DNA from: Histoplasma ohiense
Taxonomy: Eukaryota > Ascomycota > Eurotiomycetes > Onygenales > Ajellomycetaceae
NCBI GenBank assembly: GCA_017607445.1
Contig: JAEVHH010000006.1
Location: 2,170,001 to 2,234,000, forward strand
Length of the DNA: 64,000 nt
Reading direction: 5' to 3'
The notes below the pieces were generated by a model. That model had not been told where the DNA came from and searched no databases. It saw nothing but the letters and a program-made list of their open reading frames with translations. Below, piece after piece: positions 34,210 through 47,989 of the stretch (positions within the stretch are counted from its first letter, which is position 1; each line of letters opens with the position of its first letter). The position numbers and the translations under genes were made by a program.

Positions 34210-34614
34210 TTATGAATTGATTTTTCTGTGTTTAAGATCTGAGTATTTTGTTATTAGTTCTTACATCTGAGTGTGTTGTTTAAGATCTGAGTGTTTCATT
34301 ATCAGTTCTTACATCTGAGTGTGTTGTTTACAGATCTGAGTGTCTAGTCATTACAAGAAATCTCTCATGAATCTGAGTGTCTCTATTGTTAGTTATATAG
34401 ATCATTGTGTCTAAGCATCTGAGATACAATTGACTGTGTTCTACAAGATCTGAGTGTTTATGAACTGTAACACTGTGAATAGTGTTCACAAAGAAGCTTG
34501 ACAAAGCTTAGCACTGCAACACTGTGAATAGTATCTGTGAGAGAATCAAGTGTCTACAAGTATTTCTTTTCTTTTTTTTTTTTTTATTATTATTACATGT
34601 TCTTAGATATTGAA

Positions 34615-35720
34615 ATGAACTATAAACAATTCTACAAACACTCATCACATCTGAACACAGTGGATGATAACTTAGATCTACAAAGCATTCTTCAGCAGCA
34701 GACACTACAGATGACTGAATTATAACAATAATTTACTGAGATGAGCACTTCTGCATTCATCATTTCTTCTACATCTGTGTCTCATGAAAAGCTCTCAAGA
34801 GAGAAGCTTTCAATCCTTGATAAATATGAGAAAGATCTAGCACTCTATCTCATGTGAAAGTCAAAAATAAACATCAAATTGAACATTGATGAATGAGCAA
34901 TAGACTTGCTATTCAATCAAGTGTGGTATATCTATAGCAGATTGATGGTGATGTGTTAGCAAAATTCCAACTCTGAATGAGTCATTGTCAGAATCATCAG
35001 CATATATCAGAGTTAGTCTTTTGAGAACTTGACTCTCTCTTTCTTGATTCTACACTTCAAGCCAAGGTGTTAGACTGGCTTAATCAAACTCATCAGATGA
35101 ATGTTATATTGACAACTTATCTTTCTGAATTCAATCACAAACTTCTAGAAGCAGATGGGCAAGACTGGGACAATATCATCAAAATCAATATATTATTCAA
35201 GAACTTGAACTTTCAGTTGTATAATCAAAGTGTAGAGTATTCAAAACTCTCAATATACAGCAAATTCTGTACTGATCTTTATCTGTTGAACAATGATCTG
35301 TCTCAGTTCCACACACTTCAAAATTGCAGAGGATTTCATCAAATAAATATATACATCTTAAACTGCTCTGCAGCACTCTCTGTTTCTGAATCAGAATCAA
35401 TGAACTGAGTCTCACATGTAAATACAAGTTGTCTGAGAATCTTCAATGTCTCAGAGAAGAATGTCATCAACTGAATTGTCAGAGAAGTCTGCATACACTG
35501 CAACAAGTCAGAGTACTTTGCAAATCAATGTCTGAATGTGATCACTCTGAGTAAACCCCCCACACACATAAATGCTGTGTTGTCTGTGGATAGACAAGAA
35601 CAGAGAAAAGATGAGCTCTCACTCTAAAACACAGATGAGAGTTCAAGAAGCAGAAAGCTAGCTAAAGATTTGAGCAGAAGATGCAAGTGAATGCAATCAT
35701 AATCTCTGTCATTGTAAATA
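34615..35720 (+). pseudogene. B2 gag relic
   Basis: Reads from MNYKQFYKHSS, as B1 does, with an open part at 35067-35408. Two Trp codons are still TGG here (35078, 35165) where B1 has TGA. The zinc knuckle has become CIHCNKSEYFANQC: the histidine ligand is now tyrosine by a CAC-to-TAC change. Confidence 0.8.
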
Positions 35721-38103
35721 GTCTAGTCAACATATAAGCAATGATAGACAGTGATTTTCTTCATTACACTCTTATAGACACTCAGCTGATTGAGAAACAT
35801 AAGCTTCAATATATCTTCTTTTTCAAATCATGTAAGCTCAGTGAATTTGACAGCCTCAGAGGATCCACCTTCTACAACATGATAAGATTTAATATTGATG
35901 TAGAAGAACATGAGAAAAAGAATGTATACACATACAAAATACAAGACCTTGAGTACAATCTAATGCTCAGTCTATCATAGCTCACAGAATTTGAAATCTT
36001 GTTGAATGCATGCAATCACTGCCTTATTTTTTCAGAAGATGACTGTGTTTATAAGAAGAATATCAATAGAACCACTGATCTCACTCAGATATCAGCAGAA
36101 GCATACAAACTATTAATTCATCAAACACATGAAAAGAAGAACATCCAAGTGTTCACTGCTAGTATGACAGATATCAAAAAAGCATTAGAAAAGTTAGAAC
36201 TCAAAGATCTCAAGAAATCATACAAAAAACTACTCAAATTGTACAAAGACTTCATAAATATATTCAATGAGAAAGAAACTGAAAAGCTTCCCTCTCATCA
36301 AGAACTCAGTATAGATCATACAATTGAGCTCATTAAAAAAAATAATAAAAACTCACAATCACTCTGAGATCTTCTCTACAGCATATCACATAATGAACTT
36401 CTCATTCTATAAAAAATGCTCAATGAATTACTAGACAAAGACTTCATTTGTGTTAGCAACTCACTCACTGCAGCATCTGTACTGTTTGCAAAGAAATCAG
36501 AAGAAGACTTACAATTCTGCATCAACTATCAAGAACTCAACAAGATTACACAGAAGAATTGATATCCTCTTTCACTTATCAATGAAATATTTGAACAGAT
36601 AGAAAAAGTAAAATGATTTATGAAACTTGACATCTCTTCAGCCTTCTACAAGATAAGAATTAATGAAGATGACAAATGACTAACTGTCTTTTGTACACAT
36701 TACAGATTATACAAATGAACAGTGACTTTCTTTGAATTAGTGAACACTTCAAGTACATTTCAGAAATACATTAACTGAGCTCTATAAGATCTGCTCAATG
36801 AGATCACCTCAGTGTACATGAATGATATCTTGATATTCACTGATGAATTGTTCACTGAGTATTATAAACACATACAACAAATGCTTGACCATCTACAAAA
36901 AGCTGAACTGCAAGTGAACATTGACAAATGCAACTTTGAGATCAAATCTACAATCTATCTAGAATTCATCATCAAAGCTGAAAAAGATGTATGTATGAAT
37001 TCTAAGAAGATGAAAGCAATTCTCAACTGAAAGACATCAGTCTCAGTAAAAGAGACTAGAAGCTTTCTAGAATTCATCAACTTCTACTGAAGATTCATCA
37101 AAGATCTTTCTGATATCATACAATCACTGACAGATCTGACTCAGAAAGACACTGTATTTCAATGAACTGACAAAGCAGATGCAGCATTCAAAAAGCTGAA
37201 GTGTATATTCACAAATGCTCTGATACTGCAATCATTTGATTCAGATAAGCATATGATTCTCAAAACAGATGTCTTGAGTTATGTAGTAGATGAGATATTA
37301 ATGCAATATGATAACAAAAATGTTCTACAATCTTGTGCTTTCATCTTAAAAAAGATGTCACTCACTGAATGCAACTATAAAATCTATGACAAAAAGCTTC
37401 TAGCAATTATACAATGTTTCAAAGAATGAAAGTCTGAACTTATGAGTGTCAAAAGATTTGAGATTGTCACTGATCATAAGAATCTAGAGTACTTCACAAT
37501 CATTTATAAACTCATCAAGAAATATATGCATTGATTATTGTTTCTTAGTTATTTTTCATTCACAATTCATTATCAATCTGAAGTAGAGAACATTCTTGTG
37601 AATGCTCTGTTTCATCAAAAACAAAATATATCATCTAATGATTTGAATGACAGATGAAAACACTGAGAGTATTGATTAATCAACTCTGCAATCATAAGAA
37701 GTTCTACACAATCAGATGAACTTCATATACATATCAATCAGTTTCAAACTCAGAAACTCTCACTCAAAGAACAATGAAAGCTAGTGACAGAAGCAGATGA
37801 ATTCTGACAACAAGCTGCTGAAGCTATACAAATGTAATAGACGCAACGGAGATATCTATATTAGGAAATAGCTATGTGGCGATAGAAGAACACAGAACAC
37901 GCCAGAATTAATGAGGAGAGATATAGTGCACAGCATCATAGATGGCTGTAGCACATGATGGTCGTCTATATAATACTTGCTGATATCTGTAGATATTAGA
38001 AGATCAGTGATTAGCTTTGAATAATAGAGATTGCTACCTTCTTAACATTCTACATGCATACTTCACACTACTCTTATAATTATACTTACAACCATCTCTT
38101 ACA

Positions 38104-41100
38104 ATTCTAATCACTCATAACTCTATTTGAGTGGTCCATTGTTACACACATCTACAATAAAGCATGCAATATTAGTTAAAACACACAACATTAGTTAAAA
38201 CATGCAAGATGATCTTGACATATGCAAGATTCCTTGAAAACCAATCTGAATCCTCTACCACCTTCAATGATCACAATGTGCATTTGCAACAGTTGAATGA
38301 TCAAATCTGTAAATGAGAGCAGCAATTAGCTATTCTGCATGCACAACAGCAGCTCAACAAGTTGAAAGTGCAGATTTGTGAAGATACTCTCATTGAGCCT
38401 CAATTAATTCAGAATATTGCCACAGAACTGCCACAAAATTGATCTGTGAATGATATAGATGATAATAATGAAACATCACTGAGATTAGAGATTAAGAACT
38501 ATTATTGAGAAAAAAATATGTTAGAATTCAAGAACTATAAAGATCACATATTGACTCTCTTTACACATCACTGCTGATATTATCAAAAGAAGAAACACAA
38601 GATAAATGATGCTAAACTCTATCTTGATGCTCATGTTAAGCAGAAATGATTGAATTTTGTATCATTGTATGAGAGATGTGGAGGAGCAACACTGTTGACT
38701 TTTGACAATATGCTATCACATCTAGAGATGCAAATTAACAATCCACAGAATCAGCACTGATTGATGAGTCAAAAGTTTCAAGATACAAAGCAACAAGAAT
38801 GACAATCAATATATGATTTCTCTAAATATCTTGAAGACTGAGAATACTACTTACCCTCATATAGCAAAGAACAAAGAATGGATAACTTGCATAGTAAGAC
38901 ATTGAAGATATTGCACACAGAACTCAATCATTGAAATCAAGAGCCTCAGAACTACAAAAAATTGCTTCAAACTCTACAGACTTTTGAGAAAAATATGTCA
39001 GAGTGATAATGTGCTATTTGCAAAGAAAGATCTGTGATATTTGTAGAGAATCAGCATTATTCTGATAAATCTAGCAACTGTTGAAACAAGAGGAAACAAG
39101 AGAAACAAACAGATTCAACTGAACAAATCAAAAAAGATAAATATAACTGAATGAAGAAGTGTTCTCACTGTCATAAAAAGAGTCATATTGCAAATGATTG
39201 TTGAATGTTACATCTCAAAAAGCACAACCAAGTTTGACAAGCAAAAAATCAACAATCTCAATCATAGAAGCAGCTGCTGCATTGAGAATACAAATAACTA
39301 GACTGCAAGATAAATGATTATTGACAATGAATACATGAATGCTGACAGAAATGAGATGGTTGATGGTGTGGATGCTAGTGAATTCTGACACAGATGTGAA
39401 CTTTGTGTCTCATATCTGAGCATCAAAATATTTCTTGAAGACAGAAGATAAACCAAAAGTAGTGAAAGCAGTTGATAATCATAAAATTAAATCATATAAA
39501 CAACAAAGAGCTGCAATGAAGATTATTGATGATGAACATGTTCTCTGAGAAGAATTCCATCATTTTGAAGAGGCTGATATTAGTGGATATGATGTAATTT
39601 TGAGCATGCTGTGGTTGAAAGCTGTGAACTCTGATATCAATTGGGTGTGAAGATGCTGAATCTATAGAAAAGCATCAAATATTAATCACATACATCTGAA
39701 TACTGCTAAAGAATTTGCAACACTAATTGATGATGGCAATATTATATTTGCTGCTTTACCATTACAAGCTGTGAGTGCAGCAACTGAGTCAAATATCTCA
39801 GATGATTATAAAGATTATCTTGATGTATTCTGAGAAGACATATCTGATGCAGAACACACACCTCACAATCATGCTATAGATCTCAAATCTAGCAAGAAAC
39901 CTTCATATCAACTGATATATAACTTATCATCTCAAGAACTCTCTGTCCTCCAAGAATATATCAAAAAAACATTAGAGAAGAATTGAATATGTTCATTCAA
40001 GAGCTCAGTCAATGCACCAGTGTTATTTGCACTGAAGAAAGATGGAACCCTGTGTCTTTGCATGAATTATTGAGGATTGAATGAAATAACAGTCAAGAAT
40101 CGATACTCACTGCTCTTAATAAGTGAAATACTTGATAGATTAGCAGATGCCAAAATATATACACAGCTGAACCTTAGAGATGTGTATCATAGAATTCACA
40201 TACAAGCAGAGAATGAATGAAAAACAGCATTTTGAACACAATATGAACACTTTGAATATCTAGTCTTATCTTTTGAGCTAATCAATGTCTCTGTGATCTT
40301 TCAATCTTATATCAACAAAGCCCTCAGCAACCTTTTAGACATATATTGTGTGGCTTATCTTGACAATATCATAATCTATTCAAACACACTTGATGAGCAT
40401 GTCGTCCATGTTAAGAATGTGCTGGAATGGTTAAGATGTTGGAGACTATATGCCAAACTTAGTAAGTGTACATTTCATGCAACAGAAATTGGATTTTTGA
40501 GTTTTGTGATTATCACACAGAGTATTACTGTTGAGAAACACTGTGTCAACACAATTCTAGATTGATCAGAACTGCAAACTATAAACAAATTGCAAATATT
40601 TCTAGAATTTGTCAATTTCTACTGTCAATTCATATACAAGTTCTTGATAATAACAGCACCTCTGACTGAATTGTTAAAAGATTATGAAATGAAAAGAGAG
40701 AAGAATAACACATCTGTTCAGTTAGACAAAAACTGCAAGTATGCAATTTTGCAGTTAAAAGAATGCTTTACAAAAGCACTGTTGTTGATTCACTTTGATC
40801 TGCAGTGAAAACTCTGTATAGAAACAGACAGATCTGATGTTGCAATTGCTGCAGTAATATCACAATTAATGAATGATGATCACTGACACCCAATCACATT
40901 TTGATCTAGAAAGCTCACAGAAACAGAAAGATGTTATCAAATATATAATCTAGAAATATTGCTGATTGTAGAAGCTTTCAGACAATGATATCACTACTTA
41001 TATAGTAGCAGACATTCAATAACTGTTTTATCTGACCATGTCAATCTTCAACACTTCATGATGATGAAGCAGCTAAATGAGCATCAGATTCACTGAATGA

Positions 41101-43010
41101 AAATATTCTCAGCATTCAATTTTGAAATAGAGCATTGTTCTGAGAAAAATAATCTCACAGATGTATCAAGTTGTTGCTCAGATTTTGTAAAACATATAGC
41201 TCTCTTGACAGAGCTTTCTATTCTGCAAGAGAAGCTGTGTAAGAGGATCTTTAAATCACTAAAGACAAAAGAAAACACAAAGTTAGATCAATATGTCAAG
41301 ATAATGTGAAAAGATCTGCAAGCTAATGAAAATTGTTGAGTGAAGAGATCTGTAGTCATCAATGACAACAATCTCTGCAGAATAAAGAATGCATCTATGG
41401 ATGAGAATGAGATCACAGATATTACAGAGTTAAATCTAGAGATTCTGATGCTATAGATTCTAGCTGTTAAGATATTTGAGTCTGAGACAGTCTATTGTAA
41501 AGAGATAGTTGAATCTATCATCAAACTCTTACTGCAGATTCAGAATAGAGACACTGATATATCTGAACTTTGCAGAAGACTAGAGATGAGTGATGCTAGT
41601 ATAGATAATCATTCAATCTGAGCAGTAGATAAAAATGATCTGCTCAGAAAAGATGATAAAGTCTATATACTGCAAGACAAAACTGTAAGACATGAAATAA
41701 TGAAAATGAATCACAATGATTCTCAAGATGACCATTTTGAATGTGACAAAATCATCAAAGTGATCAAACACAAGTACTTGTGACATGATATGAGTGATGG
41801 AATTGCAGAATATGTGAGAACTTGCAATGTTTGTCAATGCATCAAAATACCACAGCACAAACTGTATGGATTGCTACAACCACATTCAGTGTCAGATAAG
41901 AAATGACATACAATTATCATGGACTTTATTGAAGATCTGCCAGATAATAAAAAGAGAAGTCAAATCTATAATACTATTGTCATATTTGTTGATTTATTCA
42001 TCAAATGAGTCATAATTATGCTCACATCTTCAGAGCTAGATGCAGAAGAACTCATGGATATTATTGTATGAAGAATTGCAAAGAACTTTGATCTACCTGT
42101 AAATATTATTAGCAATCAAGATTCATTAATAAATAGCAAGTTTTGATTGACATTGTGTTATCTGCTCCATGTTCAATGAAAATTATCAACAGCATTCCAC
42201 CCACAAACTGACAGTCAGACAGAACAATTGAATCAGATGATTGAATATTATCTTCACACATATTGCAGCTACCAGCAAGATAATTGGATAGAATGAATTC
42301 CTCTGATGCAGTGAGTATATAACAACACCTTCCACACATCAATAAAAATGACATCATCTGAAGCAATGATCAGCCGATCAACTGAACTTTGCATAGACAT
42401 GGAACCCCCAAGCACAGATGCATCAAAATCAGCAATGGAACAAGTGAAATGAATGAAGTAAGCAGAGAACAAGATCTGAGAATGTCTGAAAGCTATCAAA
42501 ACAGCTGAGAAAAAGTATTACAATCAGCATCATATATCAAAAAGCTTTAAGATAGAAGACTGAGTAATGCTGCATGCAAAAAATATATTCATCTTACAAC
42601 TCTCACTCAAACTAGATCATCAATTTTTGAATCTCTTTCAAATAATTGATATCTGCAGTACACAGATGTACAAACTGAAACTCATGCTGTAATATAAAGA
42701 AATTCATTTCATATTCCATGTTTCCCTTCTCAAATCTTATCACACACACGACAGACAAATCCTGCAAGCAGAATCAATAATTATAGATATGCAAGAGAAA
42801 TGAAAAGTTGAAGCTATATTAGACAAGTGTCAATACCACAGACAAACACAATATCTTGTCAAATGAAAAGATTGTACAGACACAGATAATTCTTGAGAAT
42901 CTGAGGAAAATTTAGTGAACAGTCAGAAGTACTTAAAACAGTTTAATAAAATCTATCAGAAGTCAATCAGTAAATAAAAATGAAGAAGATGACAATGACT
43001 GCTGAATATA
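38104..43010 (+). pseudogene. C5 gag-pol relic
   Basis: gag knuckle CSHCHKKSHIAND near 39160. RT has YLDN (about 40357-40368) for YLDD. Integrase HHCC finger near 41820, and HPQTDSQTEQLNQ near 42200. Chromodomain near 42800-42860 (VEAILDKCQYHRQTQYLVKW). Open pieces: 40293-40565, 40590-40808, 41097-41309. Trp codons are mostly TGA. Confidence 0.83.
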
Positions 43011-43020
43011 CTTATTTCAT

Positions 43021-44162
43021 TCAGAGATTAAAAAACAGATCTGCCTCAGCTTGATCAGTGTCATTTAAGAAATTGTCATCAAGACAAATCTACTTATTAT
43101 TTCAGATTTTCTCAACTGATGAAGCATGACATTTCAACAATGACTTGAAAGCTGCAACTGATGATGTAACCACTGAAATCTCATCAATTATCATTTCAAT
43201 CAGAGCTTCAGAAGAATCATCTCATTGAATCTTTCAAATCTTCACAGCAAAGAATTTAACTGCTGCAGTCACAGTGCTCTGCAAAATGTTAATGTTCAAA
43301 GTATCTGCATCAGTGACAATTAGATTCTCAGTAGCATTGATAATCATCTGAGTCAATTCAACAGCATTCACTGACATCTAATAGAAAGTTAATATTATAT
43401 ATCATAAAAACATCTGTTTTGAATAATAACTTATCAGAACACAGATATGCTTCATCACTGAGCAGTGCTTGCATTTTTTACATCAACTCTCAGCAGACTC
43501 ACAATGATGATGAAGAGACATTGTCAAATGTTGAATACAACAACAGTAATATACTGCTGTGTTTCTTTCTAATACTTCAACAGAATCATCCACTTTCTCA
43601 TCTTTGTCTACATTATCAGTCAACTCAAATAACATATCAAGATCTTGACTCAGTGAGAATGACACTGATGTAATAGCAGAACATGAAAATGTGCTTTCTG
43701 AAACACTGCTATGATTGAATATCACACTCTGCTGTGACAACAGATTATCAGAGTTTATATAGAATTCTAGAATCTCATCTGCATTCTTGTAGATCTGCAT
43801 GTCAAGTACAAACCTTGCAACAGCAGTTTGATATATGGCAAATCTCTCATTTGAAACTTTATCAGAAAGCAGTATTTTGTGAAATTCATTGATCAAAGAT
43901 TGACTGATTTTGTGAAAGTGCTCAGACATCTATAATCTGTTAGTATTCATAACAATCTCAGTTTAAGAAAACTTACAGCAGCACAACTTCTATTTGATAT
44001 ATGACAGATGTGACAGCATATTCATTCATTGTTCACAAAGCAAGAGTATACTGAGGGATTCTGCAATCTCTCCAGACAACTCAAGCAAATGCTCTTGATG
44101 ACAGACAGTATATCACTCTTCATAGACTTCAAACCAGCAATGGAAACAGCTGGTTCTGACAT
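43021..44162 (-). pseudogene. antisense accessory gene of C5
   Basis: The same three-exon design as in C1: exon 1 43977-44162, intron 43930-43976 (47), exon 2 43435-43929 (495), intron 43378-43434 (57), exon 3 to about 43021. The intron 1 donor is GTAAGT; the intron 2 donor is mutated to ATAAGT. Exon 2 has an early stop at 43483. The exon 1 cysteine pattern is retained. Confidence 0.7.
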
Positions 44163-45932
44163 TCTATTATAACTTTAATCAGTACCAAGACCTTGTTCAA
44201 AGAAGGAGAAGAAGCAAAAGCAATAAGAAAGAAAAATAGATGTTGAAGATTGAAATTAATATTGCAATGTTGATCAAAGAAATTACAACAACACAAAATT
44301 CAACTCAAAATGAAAAACACAACCATGCAACCAAAACTTTGAATTTCACAATAAAAATCATATAGAAGGATACAGCATACTTTGTTTGATAAATTGATGT
44401 ATTCTTTTTAAATAAAAAATCATTGATGATGATGATGATGATGATTTTGTTAGAGTACAATTTTTTGATGTAAAAGTCAAAGAAAAGAGGCTCAGAAGTT
44501 GTGTCTAAATCATAATTGAACTGCAATGATATCAGAGATGAAAAAATGTTCTTCTGAAACAGCAACACTTCAGAATTAATCTCAACAATTAATTCAGCTC
44601 AATTCTACAAACTTCATACAATATCAACCACACAGCATATATTATGAACTTCACATGTCACAGTAAGAAGCTCTGAAGATCAGATCTTTGAAGAAGAGAG
44701 ATAATTGTAATAGACATAACAGAGATATCTATATTAGAAAATAGCTATATAATGATAGAAGAATACAGAACACATCAGAATTAATGAGAAGAGATATAGT
44801 ACACAGCATCATAGACAGCTGTAGTGTGTAGTGGTTGTCTATATAATGCTTGCTGATATCTGTAGATATTAGAAGATCAGTGATTAGCTTTGAATAATAG
44901 AGATTGCTACCTTCTTAACATTCTATATGTGTACTTCACACTACTCTTATAATTATATCTACAATCATCTCTTACAACAAAGCAGAGCATCTCAATTCCC
45001 CACAGATGTATACTCAAGAATGAATATCTCAGTATATTCAATCAATAATAACAACTGCTTACACTTTCAAGATAAATGATGAGTCTCTGATTCAGAATCT
45101 CTACAAATATGAATCATATAAGAAATTCATGACTCACTGATGATCAGACACTCAGAATACAAAATCATGTACAATATTATTGTCTGAGAATTCTACTAAT
45201 CAGATATGTTGAAAGATATACATCAGTTCATACACAACTGTGATCACTGCAGCTCAGTGACAGTATGATATGAACACTGAAAAGAGATGCTGAAGTCTCT
45301 ATCTATCTTCAACTGAATTTGATATGATATAGCTATTGATTTTGCAGTTTCTTTATCTGAAAGTGAAGATTCTATAAATATTCTAATCATTGTCAATCAA
45401 CTCAGCAAGAGTGTAATACTACAGCTCTATAACAAGATGAATACTGAAGTAGTTGCAGATGTCTTTGTCAGAAGTCTATTCTATTATATACACAGTCTGT
45501 TTTCATTCATTGTATCAGATAGAGATAGTCAATTCATCAGTGTACTCTGAGTCTGTGTATATCAATTATTAAGAATTGAACAAAAGTTATCAACAGTGTA
45601 TCATTCAGAGACTGATGAAGCTATCAAGAGAATGATATAAATAATAAAGAACATTCTCTGTAAGTTCTGCAATTACACACAAAACAACTGAAGCAATCTG
45701 CTGTCATATACTGAAATTGTGATTAATGATTGAGATTTTACTATAATAAATATAAGCTCATTTTTCTTTCTATACAGATACAACTTAGAGATTCTGAACT
45801 TTTCTGAAACTTCTCAAGAAACTGTGTACATCTGCAGCTTTATACAGATGATAGAGAATATTGTGAGCAAGCTGAAGAAAGCTCATAAATAAGCAGAAAC
45901 TTCAATGATCAGTATTCAGCAAAATTATAAAA

Positions 45933-46200
45933 TGTGAGGTGTAGTGACAGTGTGAAGAGTAACAGTAGAAGATAGTTTATAGCGTAGCAGAGATAATAGT
46001 AATATATTGTAGAGTGTAATATAGTAGTGTAACATAGCATAGTGTAGCTAATTGCTAAGAAAGAAAAGAAAGAGAAAGAAGATGTGTGAAATACATACAT
46101 CAATATATATATACATATAGAAATAGTGGTAGCGAGAGTATAATGGAAAGAGGTAAGAATAAGTGAAGATAATAAGGAAATAATAAACAAGTGCATTACA
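45933..46200 (-). repeat. 3' LTR of F
   Basis: TGTGAGGTGTAGTGACAG to AACAAGTGCATTACA as read on the plus strand. 268 bp, matching the copy at 53131. Confidence 0.93.
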
Positions 46201-46743
46201 ATTGCCCCTCTTTTTTATAAGAGCTGCTCTCAGTGATTGTATAGATTGCTTGCTAGTAGATAATTGCATTCCCATATTGTAAATTCCACTTGTTGATAGC
46301 AGTATATCGATCGCGTCCCCTAGATAGCTTGTATACGCGTTGTTATTGATTTCCTAATGAGGTGGAATTGGCGGATTCTTTGGTTGCCAGGGGTTGCATG
46401 CAGAGAAGCAAAAAGAATTTCTTTCCTCTTGAAGATTTCTCTTCTCTTTTAACTTGATCATCATCAAAGCTCTTTGCCTTTCTGCTGTGATTTCTCATTT
46501 CTAAAATTTTTAAATTTTTTATATCATTGTTCTCCCTCCCCCCTTTTTTAAATCAAAATGGGCTCCCTTGGTTATCTCAATTTTAAGTAAGTTGTTTTCT
46601 CACTGGCACTTATCATGTATTATTGCTGATGTTCCTTGCCAGTGGCATTATTAGTGTGGTCACATGCATCACTAGCTCATTTCTGTATAGCACCATTCAC
46701 TGTTCACTTGTTATATTGCCCTAGATTTAGCCCTAATCATGTG

Positions 46744-46902
46744 ATGCACAACAGTCAGATTCCATGCAAATGTTGTGTCTCTAGACTTGAAGATGTTGAT
46801 TTTTGATGTGTGTTGAGATCAAATGCTCAGAAGTGTTGTGAGGCTTGTGCCTCTGCAGGAAAATCCTGCAAATCTGTGAGTAATCCTCTTTAATTCTTAT
46901 TT

Positions 46903-46938
<36 letters not shown>

Positions 46939-47539
46939 CAAATTTGCTTTTGGATAGGTAGTAGTGCTCTTAGCAATGTTGATATACTGATAATGATGCT
47001 AGGTGTGTGATACGCCTCTTCTGAGGCACATCATGCGCGGGTGAGTGTTTATTTTTGCGGGGGTGGCAGCTGGGAAGGACATGGCCAGCCACAAAAGTCA
47101 CCTTCATCATTTAGTTAAACAATTGGATGCATCTCGCCTGGTGATGCTGTCTGCTTGGGGCAGAGCAGAGATGAATGTCTTATGGTCCCAGCACTGAGCA
47201 GCAGCTGAGCCTGCAGAGGTGCAGGTTTTGAAGACTGTGATTGTGCCTGGTTCTTTCAGAGCAGAGACATTAGAGAAAGAGAGAATTTTGAAAATGATGA
47301 GCTTCAGAGGCTCTGCAGTGGAGGAGTTGACTGAAGAGAGATTGATGAAAGAGGAGTTAGCTGAGAAGTCAATGAAGAAGATTGTGGAAGCATCAGTGAC
47401 TGCAGCAGTGTCTGTGGTGTCTGCTTTCTTTGTCAATTTGCCACTGACATCAGTGGAGCAGGGGGAGAGGGTGCCCCAGATGGTGGAGAAGTGGGAGAAA
47501 AAGATGAGAGAAAATATCTTTCTTCATCAGATATGCTGA
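46744..47539 (+). pseudogene. antisense accessory gene of F (Cys-rich)
   Basis: Plus strand, opposite to F pol. An open exon from ATG 46744 reads MHNSQIPCKCCVSRLED and has C-X2-C-X10-C-X9-C-X2-C-X6-C, ending KSCKS at 46875 directly before a GTGAGT donor. This is almost the pattern and intron position of the family C antisense gene (CAA, then GTAAGT). One Trp codon is TGA. The intron probably runs to about 46957 and contains a 34-T run. Downstream, 47115-47539 is open apart from one TGA and encodes a charged helical region (GSFRAETLEKERILK, then RLMKEELAEKSMKKIVEA) ending at 47539. The middle splice structure is unclear. An upstream ATG (46558, MGSLGYLNF) followed by GTAAGT may be a further exon. 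Confidence 0.55.
46905..46938. repeat. 34-bp poly(T) run
   Basis: An uninterrupted T tract inside the proposed first intron of the F accessory gene. Its length may be affected by sequencing. Confidence 0.95.
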
Positions 47540-47989
47540 AGGATGGATAGATTGATGGGAGAGAGAAGATGTGAGAAGATAAATGTGTTGTGGAATAGGC
47601 ATTTGCCTATGCCCCTGCGCCCAAAATGGGTGCCAGTAATTTACAAATACCAGAAAGAGTATTGGGCAAGGATGGCAGAGGAAAGGGATGAGAGAAATGA
47701 TAGTAGAAAGAAGAGAAAGTGAGAAATAGAGAATGAGATGAGAGTGAGTGAACTGAGGGTCTTTAGACTTTTCTTAGAACTCATTTTCTTTGTTTTTTTC
47801 TTGCTTGTATGTTTTATTTTTTGTATTTATTATACTCAAATTGAATTTTTTCCTTTTTCTCTTTTCTCTGATAAAATCCTTCTAAAAAAAAATGTATTTG
47901 ATTGGAGTTTGAGTGAAATTTGCACTTCTAGCATTTTTCAATTTAGAATTTGCACTTCTGACATCTTTCAACTTGATGTTCACACTTTT

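Larger units (their letters stand above)
37833..44976 (+). mobile_element. gypsy element C5, inside B2
   Basis: Two 271-bp LTRs (37833-38103 and 44706-44976), TSD ACAAA (37828-37832 and 44977-44981), 7,144 bp. The same order as C1 but without the LINE insert: gag, pol, antisense accessory gene. Confidence 0.95.
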
